The notes under the pieces were generated by a model that saw nothing but the letters and a program-made list of their open reading frames with translations, ran no database searches and was not told where the DNA came from. A stretch of 64,000 nt of DNA from Macrostomum hystrix (Eukaryota > Platyhelminthes > Macrostomidae). This document shows, one piece after another, positions 15,001-24,553 of the stretch. A program made the position numbers and the translations under genes. Where the stretch lies: the NCBI GenBank assembly GCA_950097015.1, contig CATNEN010000030.1:62001-126000 (forward strand), read 5' to 3'. Position 1 is the first letter of the stretch. Each line of letters opens with the position of its first letter.

Positions 15001-17919
15001 CCTCACTCCCTGCCCTCCACTGATTAAAAAGCACTCAAATCAATCCCAACGAAATTAAGACTCAATTCATTATTTAAGTTCAAAACTCTCTCCTCTCCAG
15101 GTCGTCGTTCTGCGGCTGCACCAGATTCTGCACCATGAGAACGGCCACCTGCCGCAAGACATCTCTAACTGCCTGGTATTCGAGCGCTCCGCTCTGCTGC
15201 AGCTGAAGCGGCGAATCAGCGAGCTGCAGGACGAGAAGCACCAGCAGAACCGTGAGCAGAAGGAAGCCAAGCGGAAGAACATCCAGCTCAACAAGGACCG
15301 CAGGCTCTATCAGGCTCACATCGATGACATGAAGGTCAAGTGTGACAAGATGATGGTGGACAAATTCGGCAAAGTTGAGGATATGGAGAAGCTGGAGCAG
15401 ATTGTCATCAATCCGAAGATTGAAGAGCTGACGATGAAGATGTTTGATCAGCAGGAGAAGATGCTGGACGAAATGAACCAATGGGATGTAAGTCCTCTTT
15501 CAGAGCCTCATTAGATTTTCCACTTCTGCTGTTATTATAAGAGCTTGCGAGAAGCTATAGTCTCTCTGCCTCTTCTTCCGCAGGACAAGATCCGGGAGGC
15601 CAAGGATCAGCTGATCAGCCAGACACGCGACAACACCAAGAAGCTGAGCCAGATGCTGCTGCTCTACACTGATCAATTTGAATTGGAAGAGCAGATTCAG
15701 TCTAGGCAGAAGAATCTGGTAAGATCCTCGTTTAACTACTTATAGTAGCCGTGCAAAACATTTTGTTAACGTTTTTTACTTATTGTAGAAAATATTCCCA
15801 TGCTTAAAAATGGATACTATTTTATTATCCAAAAAATTAAAGATCGTTAATGTTAACTGTAAATCGTTAAATGAATTATTTTCAGGTTTCTCTGCCAATG
15901 ACATCAGTGGGTTCACTGCTACTTTGATTCCTTTATTTTAATAATTACCACCTATTTTCTACTTGTCATTTCCAATGAGAGTGATTTAGCGCACGAATGA
16001 CGTCTTCCGCAGACTATACTCTGAATTATTTGCCTGAATTGCTTTTAGTTTCTTTATCACCCAACTATTTTGTAATCATTTTTCCTCGTCATTTTTTGTG
16101 TTGATGAATTCGATTCGAATTTGACTCAACATTAATGTGTTTAAAATCCCTGTTGAGCGGAGAGTACTGTCGGTTCTGCAAGGCAGGGAACTCTCACCTG
16201 TTAGACTGAGAACTCTCACCTGTTAGACCGATAACTCTCACCTGTTAGACCGGGAGCTCTCACCTGTTAGGCCGGGAAATATCACCTGTTAGACCGGGAA
16301 CTCTCACCTGTTAGACCAGGAAAGCTCACCTGTTAGACAGAGAACTCTCATCTGTCAGGCGTGGAACTCTCACCTGTTAGACGGAGAACTCTTATCTGTC
16401 AGGCGTGCAACTCCCACCTGTTAGACGGAGAACTCTCACCTGTTAGACCGGGAACTCTCACCTGTTAGACCAGGAACTCTCACCTGTTAGACCGGGAACT
16501 CTCACCTGTTAGACCAGGAAATCTCACATGTTAGACCAGGAACTCTCACCTGTTAGACAGAGAACTCTCATCTGTCAGGCGTGCAACTCCCACCTGTTAG
16601 ACGGAGAACTCTTATCTGTCAGGCGTGGAACTCCCACCTGTTAGACGGAGAACTCTTATCTGTCAGGCGTGCAACTCCCACCTGTTAGGCATGGAGCTCT
16701 CACCTGTTAGACGGAGAACTCTTATCTGTCAGGCGTGCAACTCTCACCTGTTTGGCGTGGAATGCTCACCTGTTGACTTTGGACCGAATCTTATAGACAG
16801 TGATGTTATCTGACTCCATTTTTACTTATCCTTCATCCCTATTATACATTTTATTAGATCTGCTTTCAGATTGTACCACAGAAGCTAAGCTACGAGTATT
16901 AAGATAATATATTTTTGCTGTCTTTCTTTGCAAAATTGACATAAAATGTTTTGGATTTATAGGTTTTTGAGAGGTTTATGAGTTTATTGCTGATTTTTAT
17001 TGACACTTCAATAAGAATATTGATTAGCGATGACTTTATTGCTATTGGATTAAGTTCGCATTATTAAAGAATCAGAACAACAAGGTAGTCTAGCTTAAAT
17101 TAACCAATAGATCTACTCCTGGCGATAACATCCAATCAGATTCAGTTTAGACAAAAGCAGCCAATCAGAACGAGCCCCGGTGAAATGCACCAACCAATGA
17201 ACCATAAGTGGTCAAGATAAAATCAGTTGTTCTGTAACTCCAGAAATATTCAACCCGTCGCCATGAAAATACAGAACACGGGCTAAAATTTTCCGCTCCA
17301 TCCGGTGAAACAGCTTCCAGAATCACAAAACATCGGCATCGTCCAGGTATTCAACGGTTCTCTTCGGGGAGTCTGGTGGCAAAAACCACCAATATTGGCA
17401 TCATTTTTCTGCTCATAAAATTTCATCAAGCATCCATGTCGATTGGTTATATCGTTATGTATTATATGATTGAAGCAATACGGGTTTGGCTACAGAGGTT
17501 TGTACAGAGCAAATGCTAGTTTTCCCTGTTACCCTGTCACCGTCGGAGGGCTTTGAAAGTTAGATCATCGTTAAGGGTGGATAATTTCAGTCCTTATTTC
17601 CCGAAAATCGTTGATTTGGTTTAGCAGCTATTTGAAATACTGCGGTCTTTCTATTTCGGTTAAAGGATTTCCAACATAAAGCTCAGAAACTCATTGAGCT
17701 CAACTGCTCACAACCGTACTCAACTGTCATTCCGCGTCGCAGGGCTCGGAGTACCAGGGCGCCAGAGAGGCGGACATCGAGGAGATCGAGAAGCTGATGC
17801 AGCTGGTCCAGATTCAGGCCCAGGAGCTGAACGCGCTCAAAGAGGAGATTGGCATGCTGTCACGGAAGGGTGGCCACATCCTGCCTCCGGTGCAGCCGCC
17901 GATGCAGGGTCCGCTTTGA
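1..17919 (+). CDS. CFAP44: Cilia- and flagella-associated protein 44 (CFAP44/WDR52) homolog, 5' partial, 17 exons
   Basis: CFAP44 is an axonemal protein of the motile cilium, part of the inner-arm dynein tether/tether head with CFAP43. Exons inferred from splice sites and phase: 1-204, 2101-2838, 3484-3832, 5950-6284, 7517-7570, 8234-8418, 9085-9196, 9356-9367, 9818-9844, 10575-11003, 11715-11898, 12572-12619, 12943-12954, 13809-14143, 15101-15487, 15584-15718, 17743-17919. The sum is 3723 nt, about 1240 residues plus TGA, with all phases compatible. The start lies outside the window. The second exon holds WD-type beta-propeller repeats (around GKRAYFGMQNGSIRVQLLD and DDAYLVSVGRDGNYFVYSV); the rest is coiled coil, with an acidic D/E/S-rich stretch followed by ICPAGCDQALYD and LREKRLDMEEELAEE. 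The C-terminus MLSRKGGHILPPVQPP is the family's conserved tail. The family assignment is firm. The exon at 7517 and the 12-nt and 27-nt exons are the least certain. Confidence 0.93.
296..545. repeat. Minisatellite, about 17-bp unit, in CFAP44 intron
   Basis: Tandem copies built on gccgctaaaccccctt, imperfect, about 12-14 units. They lie in the intron between exons 1-204 and 2101-2838. The ORFs on both strands (446-673, 456-647) are repeat read-through. Confidence 0.85.
1010..1750. repeat. 31-bp minisatellite carrying CCAATCAG in CFAP44 intron
   Basis: About 23 copies of a 31-bp unit beginning gaccaatcagagaagaac, with few substitutions. It is in the same intron as the 17-bp array at 296-545. 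Nearly every unit has CCAATCAG, the core of a CCAAT-box (NF-Y) site. Confidence 0.95.
2101..2838 (+). CDS. CFAP44: CFAP44 exon with last WD repeats and start of the coiled coil
   Basis: This 738-nt, phase-0 exon lies between acceptor cgcgcaacag and donor gtgaga. It encodes the end of the propeller (GYDSGYLYQCEYP; VTVICFSRSGKRAYFGMQNG; SVGRDGNYFVYSV) and then a charged helix (KLAEEKKAGIRRRVNELRVE). It is the only exon here with WD-repeat character, so the N-terminal propellers are upstream of the window. Confidence 0.9.
2940..3335. repeat. Degenerate 21-bp minisatellite in CFAP44 intron
   Basis: Repeats of tctaggaaatcacttcag, increasingly diverged. They begin about 100 bp after the donor of exon 2101-2838. 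The unit ends in a YAG, so it looks like a weak 3' splice site on the gene's strand. Confidence 0.8.
3860..4520. repeat. 34-bp minisatellite in CFAP44 intron
   Basis: About 19 copies of a roughly 34-bp unit (ttgcggcgcatcaaaggaat followed by gtagatatgtacag), with a shorter variant that has 'ctaggtgtatag'. It starts about 30 bp after the donor at 3833. Confidence 0.92.
4521..5629. other. AT-rich intron sequence of CFAP44 without recognisable feature
   Basis: About 1.1 kb of AT-rich unique sequence between two arrays of the same intron. The only ORF (4545-4766, minus) has no recognisable domain and low-complexity composition. I see no RNA gene or transposon signature. Confidence 0.6.
5630..5780. 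repeat. 16-bp minisatellite (gattctggtttggga) in CFAP44 intron
   Basis: About nine copies of gattctggtttgggaa and variants. The motif is clearly related to the larger array at 8560-9050 in another intron of the same gene. Confidence 0.8.
6365..7445. repeat. 22-bp minisatellite in CFAP44 intron
   Basis: About 48 near-identical copies of a 22-bp unit (attcccagagtggtgtcaga plus two bases). They start about 80 bp after the donor at 6285. Each unit has attattcccag, a 3'-splice-site-like string, on the coding strand. All plus-strand ORFs from 6350 to 7457 are read-through. Confidence 0.96.
7841..8113 (+). mobile_element. Left-truncated, internally deleted copy of the TTAA MITE
   Basis: It shares with the full copy at 37380-37979 the stretch from 'cccatgacaatttttcg' through 'caacgctgttagcattc', and ends in the same terminus ttggtagtcctactgttaa (TTAA at 8110-8113). 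The left terminal repeat is missing and the middle third is deleted. It lies in the CFAP44 intron just before exon 8234-8418. Confidence 0.75.
8114..8226 (+). mobile_element. Fragment of a tRNA-derived SINE 3' region
   Basis: It contains agtccatggactg followed by gagctgtacacagccttt. The same string order occurs at 61618-61660 inside a SINE-like unit, and agtccatggactg recurs at 62871. No A or B box is present here, so it is a fragment. Confidence 0.5.
8440..9050. repeat. 20-bp minisatellite with gtaaga in each unit, CFAP44 intron
   Basis: About 24 clean copies of attctggggtatttggtaag, flanked by more degenerate units (8440-8580). On the coding strand the unit contains ttg|gtaaga, a near-consensus 5' splice site, repeated down most of the intron. 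The minus ORF 8615-9226 is read-through. Confidence 0.95.
9356..9367 (+). CDS. CFAP44: CFAP44 12-nt microexon (DNER)
   Basis: After the exon ending AFKK (phase 0), the sequence tttgatttcag is followed by 12 nt coding DNER and then gtaaat. The next exon (9818-9844) codes AAAARRKIR, so the joined reading is KKDNERAAAARRKIR, a plausible continuous charged helix. It rests on splice-site and phase consistency only; cDNA would settle it. Confidence 0.55.
10285..10345. repeat. Short remnant of the gattctgg-type minisatellite
   Basis: Two to three units resembling gattctggagtgttttgga, the same motif as the arrays at 5630-5780 and 8440-9050. It lies in a third CFAP44 intron (9845-10574). Confidence 0.6.
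11020..11650. repeat. 22-bp minisatellite with fused 3'/5' splice sites (ctaacag|gtgact), CFAP44 intron
   Basis: About 28 copies of gactctttcttatctaacag plus gt. It begins about 30 bp after the donor of exon 10575-11003. Each unit has a pyrimidine run, ctaacag and then gtgact, the layout of a recursive splice site. Confidence 0.95.
12115..12532. repeat. 16-bp pyrimidine-rich minisatellite in CFAP44 intron
   Basis: About 25 copies of ctctcccctgtctcat with a strong C/T bias on the coding strand. It ends about 40 bp before acceptor attgcag of exon 12572-12619, so it forms a very long polypyrimidine tract. ORFs in all three frames are artefacts. Confidence 0.94.
12943..12954 (+). CDS. CFAP44: CFAP44 12-nt microexon
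   Basis: The acceptor ttgttgctttcag is followed by 12 nt and a perfect gtaagt donor. It is read in phase 1 between exons 12572-12619 and 13809-14143, and keeps the frame whether included or skipped (adds about four residues, AHRE). It falls in the low-complexity acidic linker, so skipping could be tolerated. Confidence 0.5.
13215..13420 (+). mobile_element. tRNA-derived SINE, family B
   Basis: It contains agcgtcggactcacgactt and then the B box ggttcgattcttgactcaa, followed by agctgttagatgggtacc. The same three blocks in the same order occur at 61736-61860. It sits in a CFAP44 intron in sense orientation. The 5' A box is partly degraded. Confidence 0.65.
14190..15022. repeat. 37-bp minisatellite with dimeric higher-order structure, CFAP44 intron
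   Basis: About 22 copies of a 37-bp unit (ctccactagccagataacac then ccacctcactccctgcc). Units alternate between a 'ctgccctcc' and a 'ctgctgtcc' form over much of the array, giving a 74-bp dimer period. It fills most of the intron between exons 13809-14143 and 15101-15487. Confidence 0.95.
16185..16770. repeat. 21-22-bp minisatellite in CFAP44 intron, inverted relative of 11020-11650
   Basis: About 27 copies of gaactctcacctgttagacc. The reverse complement contains tctaacaggtgaga, the same core as the array at 11020-11650 but on the opposite strand relative to the gene. Confidence 0.93.
16771..17742. other. Remainder of the last CFAP44 intron
   Basis: AT-rich sequence with several accaatcag strings (17100-17210) resembling the 18740-19085 array. 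A stretch at 17235-17400 is faintly similar to the TTAA MITE interior (atattcaa...ggttct). No gene is visible. Confidence 0.45.
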
Positions 17920-18739
17920 AACTAAAGAAAACAAGTACTGTCTGCTACTTTTGTTTTTTTATTTCTTGACCAGATTTAAGAAATGAAAATATAATCCTTT
18001 TTTGTTTTTCTGTTTTGCATGCGCGACTTTCGCTACGTGTTACTAAATTTAAACAAAATATGAACGAATTTCGCCTCTTTTTAAAAAAAAACACTAGATT
18101 ACAAATCCTTTTCGCAAGAAACCCAGGTGTTGCTTCTGTGATTTGAGATTTGAGTAAAAATTTGAGTCTAGACAAAACCGCTGCTTGTGAATCACGTTTT
18201 TTACTATTAATAATATTATCGCTAATAAAATGAGACAAACAATAATCTATTGTTTTAAAATATTTTGTGACTATCTTTGCTATGCTGACAATAATAGTGT
18301 TATAAGAAGTTTTTGTTGGATTAATTTGATAATTGGTTTTCTACTGTCCATTCACGAAATAATGAAATCACAAGCCAGAGAAATTCCATAAGAACCAATC
18401 TTTGCTTTCACAAATTTATAAATAAATGGATAAGTCGTATTATACAATTAAGCAGCTAGTTGAAGGAAGGCTTGTCGTCATGTTTAGGTTTGATATAGGG
18501 GCGATTTTTTGAAAAGTCGTTTAAAATCTTTCTTTTGAATACAATTCTCTGTACGTGCGAGTATCGGTGTAAAAACTATATGCATTACATAGATAAATTG
18601 CCACATTATTTTCAATGGTTAAATACGCGATTTTTAAGCAAATTTACATTCTTAAAATATAAATATTACTCAGTTTTCAATTTTTGCATAAAAAAATCAC
18701 GATTCAAGATTTTACAGATCAAATCTGTCAATAATGATT
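17920..18739. other. CFAP44 3' flank, AT-rich
   Basis: It follows the CFAP44 stop. A candidate polyadenylation signal aataaa is at about 18224 (gctaataaaatg). The remainder is AT-rich and I see no further gene; ORFs at 17945-18238 and 18535-18741 lack recognisable features. Confidence 0.5.
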
Positions 18740-19085
18740 AGTCAGCCAATCAGAACCAGTCATGAAATATTCTACGAAAAAGAACTAGCCCTAATATGGT
18801 AAACCAATCAGCGCTAGTCCGGCAGAAATCCACCAATCAGAACTAGCCTTGAAATAACGAACTAATCCTAGTTAAACCAACACATCAGTACTAATCCTGA
18901 GACCTGATAAATTCAACCAATCAGAACTAGTCTTGGCGTAATTAACCAATCAGAACTAGCCTTGGCCTTGGTGGAATCAACCAATCAGAACTAGCCCTGG
19001 TGGAATCAACCAATCAGAACTAGCCTTGATGGAATCAACCAATCCGAACTTTGATCTTGGTGTAATCAACCAATCAAAGTAGTCA
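18740..19085. repeat. About 31-bp degenerate tandem repeat with CCAATCAG
   Basis: About nine imperfect copies of aaccaatcagaactagcc plus ttggtggaatc. Every unit carries ccaatcag or a close variant. It lies between the 3' ends of CFAP44 (+) and the membrane-protein gene (-). Confidence 0.85.
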
Positions 19086-19211
19086 AATACTGTATTTGAA
19101 GGACGCATTACTGTGTTGCTTCAGTAACAGTCTTGCACAGTCTTAACTAAAAAATATGGAACACAGAATCGTCGTTAAACAAAAAAATTATGCAATTAAA
19201 TCAAAACAAAA

Positions 19212-20051
19212 TCAAAACTTTCCCAGACTAATCGCCACCGAGTCGGGTGACGGCAGAAGGACCCGCTCCTCGGCGCTGTTTGCCACAGACGACGGCTTTT
19301 TTGCAGTAACTTTTTTCGTCTTGCCACCACCTACAGTTGCTGCCTTTTTCTTCTTATTCGCCAGGGGCGGCTTCTGCTGCAGTTGCAGTGCCTCATCGGG
19401 CGGATGCTGCAGGCTCAGCTGGCTGGAGCCGAGGAAATTCGCACTGCTGGACAGTCGATTCGATGTCGCTCGTCTGTCCTGACTTGCCGCCGACTGCTGC
19501 AACTGCTGCTGCTGAAGCTGGGCTGCCAGAGCCTGTTCCCGCAGCTCCTTGGTCTTCCTGCTGGCCTGACAGTGCGAGGCCACGCAGCAGACGTAGATCA
19601 GTGCCAGCAGGCCGACTGCAAAGCCCAGCAGGCCGTAGTTTCGCGCCTCGGTCCAGTCGACGGCGATGCCCCAGATGGCTACGCCCGCGGCGGCAGCCAC
19701 TCCGCCGCCAAGAATGCCGAAGGCCAGGATAAATAGCAGGGAGCGGCAGGCTGACAATGAGCAGCGCACATTCAGGCAGCAGCAGAAGTACAGTCTGGTG
19801 GGCTTCGGCTCATGGTCCAGGCAGGTGCAATCGATGACCAGGTCGGGCACACAGCCGGCACTCAGCAGTTCGACGAATGATTTCCGAGGTGACGCCGACG
19901 ATGTCACAGCTGGCGCCATTGTAGCGTCAGTTGACGCTGAAGTGCACGGTGTTGTAACGGCTTCGTCTGGCGAAGTTTTGTACCTGAGCTCCACTTGCAA
20001 TTGCTTATTGAACTTCTCGCAGTGCTCGCAGTCGCTGTTCTCGAATCTCAT
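19212..20051 (-). CDS. Unrecognised two-pass membrane protein, 279 aa
   Basis: A single open frame from ATG at 20051 to TGA at 19212. N-terminal region (1-80) has CEHCEKF and a Ser/Thr/Ala-rich stretch. A cysteine-rich segment follows (LYFCCCLNVRCSLSACRS), then two hydrophobic helices at about residues 104-130 (LLFILAFGILGGGVAAAAGV) and 139-158 (YGLLGFAVGLLALIYVCCVA), and a 120-residue Gln- and Lys-rich tail (LQQQQLQQ; KKKKAATVGGGKTKKV). Third-position GC is high, as in the other real exons here. A splice-acceptor-like string (ctcttcccag) sits immediately upstream at 20055, so this may be the last exon of a longer gene. I do not recognise the family; the juxta-membrane cysteines suggest palmitoylation (inference). 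Confidence 0.7.
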   Translation of the reverse strand: MRFENSDCEHCEKFNKQLQVELRYKTSPDEAVTTPCTSASTDATMAPAVTSSASPRKSFVELLSAGCVPDLVIDCTCLDHEPKPTRLYFCCCLNVRCSLSACRSLLFILAFGILGGGVAAAAGVAIWGIAVDWTEARNYGLLGFAVGLLALIYVCCVASHCQASRKTKELREQALAAQLQQQQLQQSAASQDRRATSNRLSSSANFLGSSQLSLQHPPDEALQLQQKPPLANKKKKAATVGGGKTKKVTAKKPSSVANSAEERVLLPSPDSVAISLGKF

Positions 20052-20109
20052 CAACTGGGAAGAGGCTCGAGGGCGCCAGAATGATGTTGTTGCTCATGCA
20101 GCTGGCTAA

Positions 20110-21195
20110 TCGCTGATCCTCAGCCTTCAATTCACAAAACTTGCCGCTTATGAATCATAATTTACAGTAGGCTTTCTTTACCGCGCTTTCTGTTAAACTT
20201 CTAGACTTGTGAACCAGTGCCCACGGCTGCTTTCGATATTCTTCGCCCAAACGCCGTACATTCCCGTTCCCATTCTTTCATTACTTTCTCTCCGCTTTGC
20301 ACAATAAAAAGCTGCAGTTCGAGCATCTGCCTGTCTCTATTGCCCGCCGCCCCACAATTTTTCTATCCCGCTGTAGACTTGGCAGGGACATCGCAGTTTC
20401 AAGCGACAGTCGGGGCTGCGTACCTCTCGCCACCCCCTACCCCAGCTTCGAGTTGGCGCAATGTCCATACGAGGGCAGTCAAATTTCAAAAGCAGCACGC
20501 TATGCATTTTTGGTGGCGGGGCAGTTTGACCCCATCTGTGCGCATGTGCCCAGTGCAGCATCTCTCAGCGGTTATTTCTCTGACTATAATAACTGTATAT
20601 CTATCAGTGCAATGGTAATGGTAATGGTGCAATGGTTTTAGCTTAGCAACGAGATATTTCGCATGTGTGCTTCTATGCAAATGTCATCATGGACTATTAG
20701 GACAACTAGTGCAATGAACTGTCACTGTCACTGTCACTGTCACTCCCCCTATGGTTCTTTATAAAGGCAATAAAGTAGAAAACATAGGTTAGATACTCGC
20801 ATGGCTATAAGAAAGTTTACTTCGGTTAACAAGATTATAACAAAAATACGAGTACAACTCGTATATATTCACTGGTTTGGGAAATATCTATGAGTATATT
20901 TGAAAAATAAAGTAAAATGCACGCAGCTCCCTAAATGAACAACAAAAATATCAAATCAATCTCAATTTGTCTATATAACTCAGACTCCATATGCTGATTT
21001 GCATAATTTATGTGAAAGCTTCAAGCAAGAGATCAAGCAACTGTATTTCCGAGAAACACAAAAACACGAAAATTTGACTTCGCAGAGCAATTGAATTGAA
21101 ATATAGTTCAAATTAGATTTTCACAATCAATGAACCAGCGGATCATAACAATGGTATATCAGCACAACGTTGCAAAACTATGGTCCAATGAAGTG
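20110..21195. other. Intergenic region without recognisable gene
   Basis: It holds the 5' flank of the membrane-protein gene and the 3' flank of the minus KLHDC3 copy. A short (cactgt)n run is at 20718-20743. A palindromic ctttataaag is at about 20758. ORFs here have no domain or coding signature that I can see. Confidence 0.5.
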
Positions 21196-24100
21196 TCAGC
21201 ACAATGTCCATGACAGACGACTTGGAACAATGCGACGGATGACTTCAGCTCTGAAATTTAAATATGGGATACTGATAAAATACAACAAAGACAATATAAA
21301 GCTGCACACAAATCACTCTGAATCACACAAATGCCACTCACTGCAGCACACAAATCACTATGAATCACACAAATGCCACTCACTGCAGCACACAAATCAC
21401 TCTGAATCACACAAATCACTCTGAATCACACAAATCACTCTGAATCACACAAATCACTCTGAATCACACAAATCACTCTGAATCACACAAACCACTCTGA
21501 ATCACACAAATGCCACTCACTGCAGCACACAAATCACTTTGAATCACACAAATCACTCTGAATCACACAAATCACTCTGAATCACACAAATCACTCTGAA
21601 TCACACAAATCACTCTGAATCACACAAACCACTCTGAATCACACAAACCACTCTGAATCACACAAACCACTCTGAATCACACAAACCACTCTGAATCACA
21701 CAAATCACTCTGAATCACACAAATCACTCTGAATCACACAAATCACTCTGAATCACACAAATCACTCTGAATCACACAAACCACTCTGAATCACACAAAC
21801 CACTCTGAATCACACAAACGCCACTCACTGCAGCACACAAATCACTCTGATACACAAAATTCACTCTGAATCACACAAATCACTCTGAATCACACAAATG
21901 CCACTGACTGCAGCACACAAATCACTCTGATTCACAAAATTCACTCTGAATCACACAAATCACTCTGAATCACACAAATCACTCTGAATCACACAAATCA
22001 CTCTGAATCACACAAATCACTCTGAATCACACAAATGCCACTGACTGCAGCACACAAATCACTCTGAATCACACAAATGCCACTCTCTGCAGCACACAAA
22101 TCACTCTGAATCACACAAATCACTCTGAATCACACAAATCACTCTGAATCACACAAATCAATCTGAATCACACAAATCACTCTGAATCACACAAATGCCA
22201 CTCACTGCAGCACACAAATCACTCTGAATCACACAAATCACTCTGAATCACACAAATCACTCTGAATCACACAAATCACTCTGAATCACACAAATGCCAC
22301 TGACTGCAGCACACAAATCACTCTGATTCACAAAATTCACTCTGAATCACACAAATCACCCTGAATCACACAAATGCCACTGACTGCAGCACACAAATCA
22401 CTCTGATTCACAAAATTCACTCTGAATCACACAAATCACTCTGAATCACACAAATCACTCTGAATCACACGAATCACTCTGAATCACACAAATCACTCTG
22501 AATCACACAAATCACTCTGAATCACACAAATCACTCTGAATCACACAAATGCCACTGACTGCAGCACACAAATCACTCTGAATCACACAAATGCCACTCT
22601 CTGCAGCACACAAATCACTCTGAATCACACAAATCACTCTGAATCACACAAATCACTCTGAATCACACAAATGCCACTCACTGCAGCACACAAATCACTC
22701 TGAATCACACAAATCACTCTGAATCACACAAATCACTCTGAATCACACAAATCACTCTGAATCACACAAATCACTCTGAATCACACAAATCACTCTGAAT
22801 CACACAAATCACTCTGAATCACACAAATCACTCTGAATCACACAAATCACTCTGAATCACACAAATCACTCTGAATCACACAAATGCCACTCTCTGCAGC
22901 ACACAAATCACCTTGAATCACACAAATCACTCTGAATCACACAAACGCCACTCACTGCAGCAGAGCGGGCAGTCCAGAGATCGGAAGTCGCCAGCGGACA
23001 ACGGCGAGTGCGCACAGAGTCTGAAGACTCGGTTGAATCTCTAGCACAAACATATCGGACAGATCCTTCAGTCCCATGATGGAGTCGTCTGGCTCCTCCT
23101 CCAGCTGCTCCAAGTCGACAGCATCATCGGCTGGTCCGGACTCCCGCCTCTCGACTTCGTCGGGCTGGTCGGCCTCGCCGTCTCCGTCGTCAGCAGAGGC
23201 TCGCAGACCGGGCAGATGGCCCAGCAGCGGAGCGTACAGTCGTTGGAAGTCGGCAGCGGGTAGCGCTGGTTCAAAGCTGTATCTCACAAAGCGACACGTG
23301 CCACCAAACAGAATCACACGGCTATCGGACACTGGCACTGCCACCAGGCGTCTTCGTGGACATGGGCCTCTGCAGAATGCGGTGCACGGCTCGACCCGAG
23401 TCACACAGCCGCTGATTGGGTCCAGGCACCACAGATCATTCAGATGGCCGTCCTCCGAGCTCGTTGAGCGCAGGTCATTGTACCCGAAGCCAAAATAGAT
23501 CTTTTCTCCTAGGCAAAACATTGTCCCCGACCGTCTGCCCAGCAGATTGTTGACTCTCGCTCGCAGACTCCACGACTGACTGTCGACATCAAAGTAGTAC
23601 AGGCCGGAGTCGTAGCAGGACTCGCCGGAAAACACGTGACCCGCCATGTCGCTGCGGCCGCCCCACATAAAGAAGCCGCGTCGCCAGGCCACCGAGCAGC
23701 TAAAGTCGCGCGGCGTCGGCGCCTCTGGAATGCCGCTCTGCGGGCAAGCGGGCGAGATTTTTGATCCTCTGAGACTGATGTGGGACTCTTGAGGTCTGGG
23801 ATAATTGAGCCAGCTGCATGAAATCACTCACTAGCCTTGGCTGGATGCGAGTCCACTCCATGCTGAGCAGGTCGCAGCAGTACACCTGGTTCTCGTACTC
23901 CTCTGCCACCGTGAAGCCGCCGAATATAAACATCCGGCTGTCCACCAGGCAGGCCGAGTGGCCGTCCCGACTCTGCGGTGGCTGCCCTCCGCCCGTGTGT
24001 ACAGTCCACAGCAGCGTGGCAGGGTCAAACTGGCACACATGAGGCGGCGCAGCCTCTCTGTCGTTGCGGCCGCCGAACATGAAGGCGCAGCCGTTGAACT

Positions 24101-24553
24101 GCACCACCGTGTGGCCGTACCGAAGCAGCGGCTTGTCTGGTAGCTCTGTCTCTGGCTGGGCAGCCGCGTAGCAGCGCGTCGCCTGGGTCACGTCCGTCCA
24201 GCAAAGGCTGTGCACATTTAGGCACTGAACGCTAACCTGCGGACCAGGGCAAGTGGTTGAAATTGTTTTGGTAGCGTTCGAGGGTCTACTTAATATCTGG
24301 GGTAGCTGCATTCGCAACTGCTCACATGGAACAATATGCTTTTCTTTGTTGAAACAGGTTTTTTCAGTCAACCCTTGCTGTGCACTAATCAGTTCGCACA
24401 GATGTGGTTAGACTCACTCGTAGACTTCTGTGCGTACGATTTGCCTCGGTGCTTCTAGAGAAGCCTCCAAAAGAGTAGACCATATTGCCAAGAAGTACCG
24501 CGGCATTGTTTACTCGCTTAAGGCAGCCCTGAAGAGCCACCGTCCAAAAAAGA
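21196..24553 (-). CDS. KLHDC3: KLHDC3-like kelch-repeat protein, copy 1
   Basis: KLHDC3 is a kelch beta-propeller protein; in mammals it is a CUL2 substrate receptor recognising C-terminal degrons. Exons on minus: 24553-24418, 24236-23832, 23737-22956, 21250-21196, phases compatible. Kelch signatures: VYSFGGFS, AFMFGGRND, RDGHSACLVDSRMFIFGGF, FFMWGGRSD, GPCPRRR...VILFGGT, and the family's C-terminal IQPSLQTLCALAVV. First-exon protein LFWTVALQGCLKRVNNAAVL matches the KLHDC3 N-terminus; the true start codon lies further upstream and was not found. The last exon, after a 1.7 kb minisatellite intron, codes LQAEVIRRIVPSRLSWTLC then stop. The central exons and the 94-bp intron are identical to copy 2, but the first and last exons differ. 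Relative to copy 2 it has an extra intron at 24237-24417. Confidence 0.88.
21300..22955. repeat. 19-bp minisatellite in the last intron of KLHDC3 copy 1
   Basis: Units of tgaatcacacaaatcactc, with a longer variant that includes gccactcactgcagcacac. It begins exactly at the splice donor of exon 23737-22956 (minus). It is the inverted counterpart of 28222-29855, but past the first 100 or so bases unit order differs. Confidence 0.95.
22956..24224. repeat. Left arm of 1.3 kb identical inverted repeat
   Basis: Each base pairs by reverse complement with 26953-28221 (coordinates sum to 51177). Identity covers two exons' coding sequence and the 94-bp intron. It ends at 24224/26953, inside the second exon, where mismatches start at once, and continues outward a short way into the minisatellite. 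Confidence 0.93.

Noticed and set aside
17235-17400. Fourth copy of the TTAA MITE
   Set aside because: Only short shared strings; no TTAA termini or inverted repeats visible.
21300-22960. CRISPR-like array
   Set aside because: The 19-bp units are contiguous without unique spacers, and the genome is eukaryotic.
23076-23498. Opposite-strand ORFs within the KLHDC3 exons (and mirror at 27679-28101)
   Set aside because: Shadow frames of GC-rich kelch exons.
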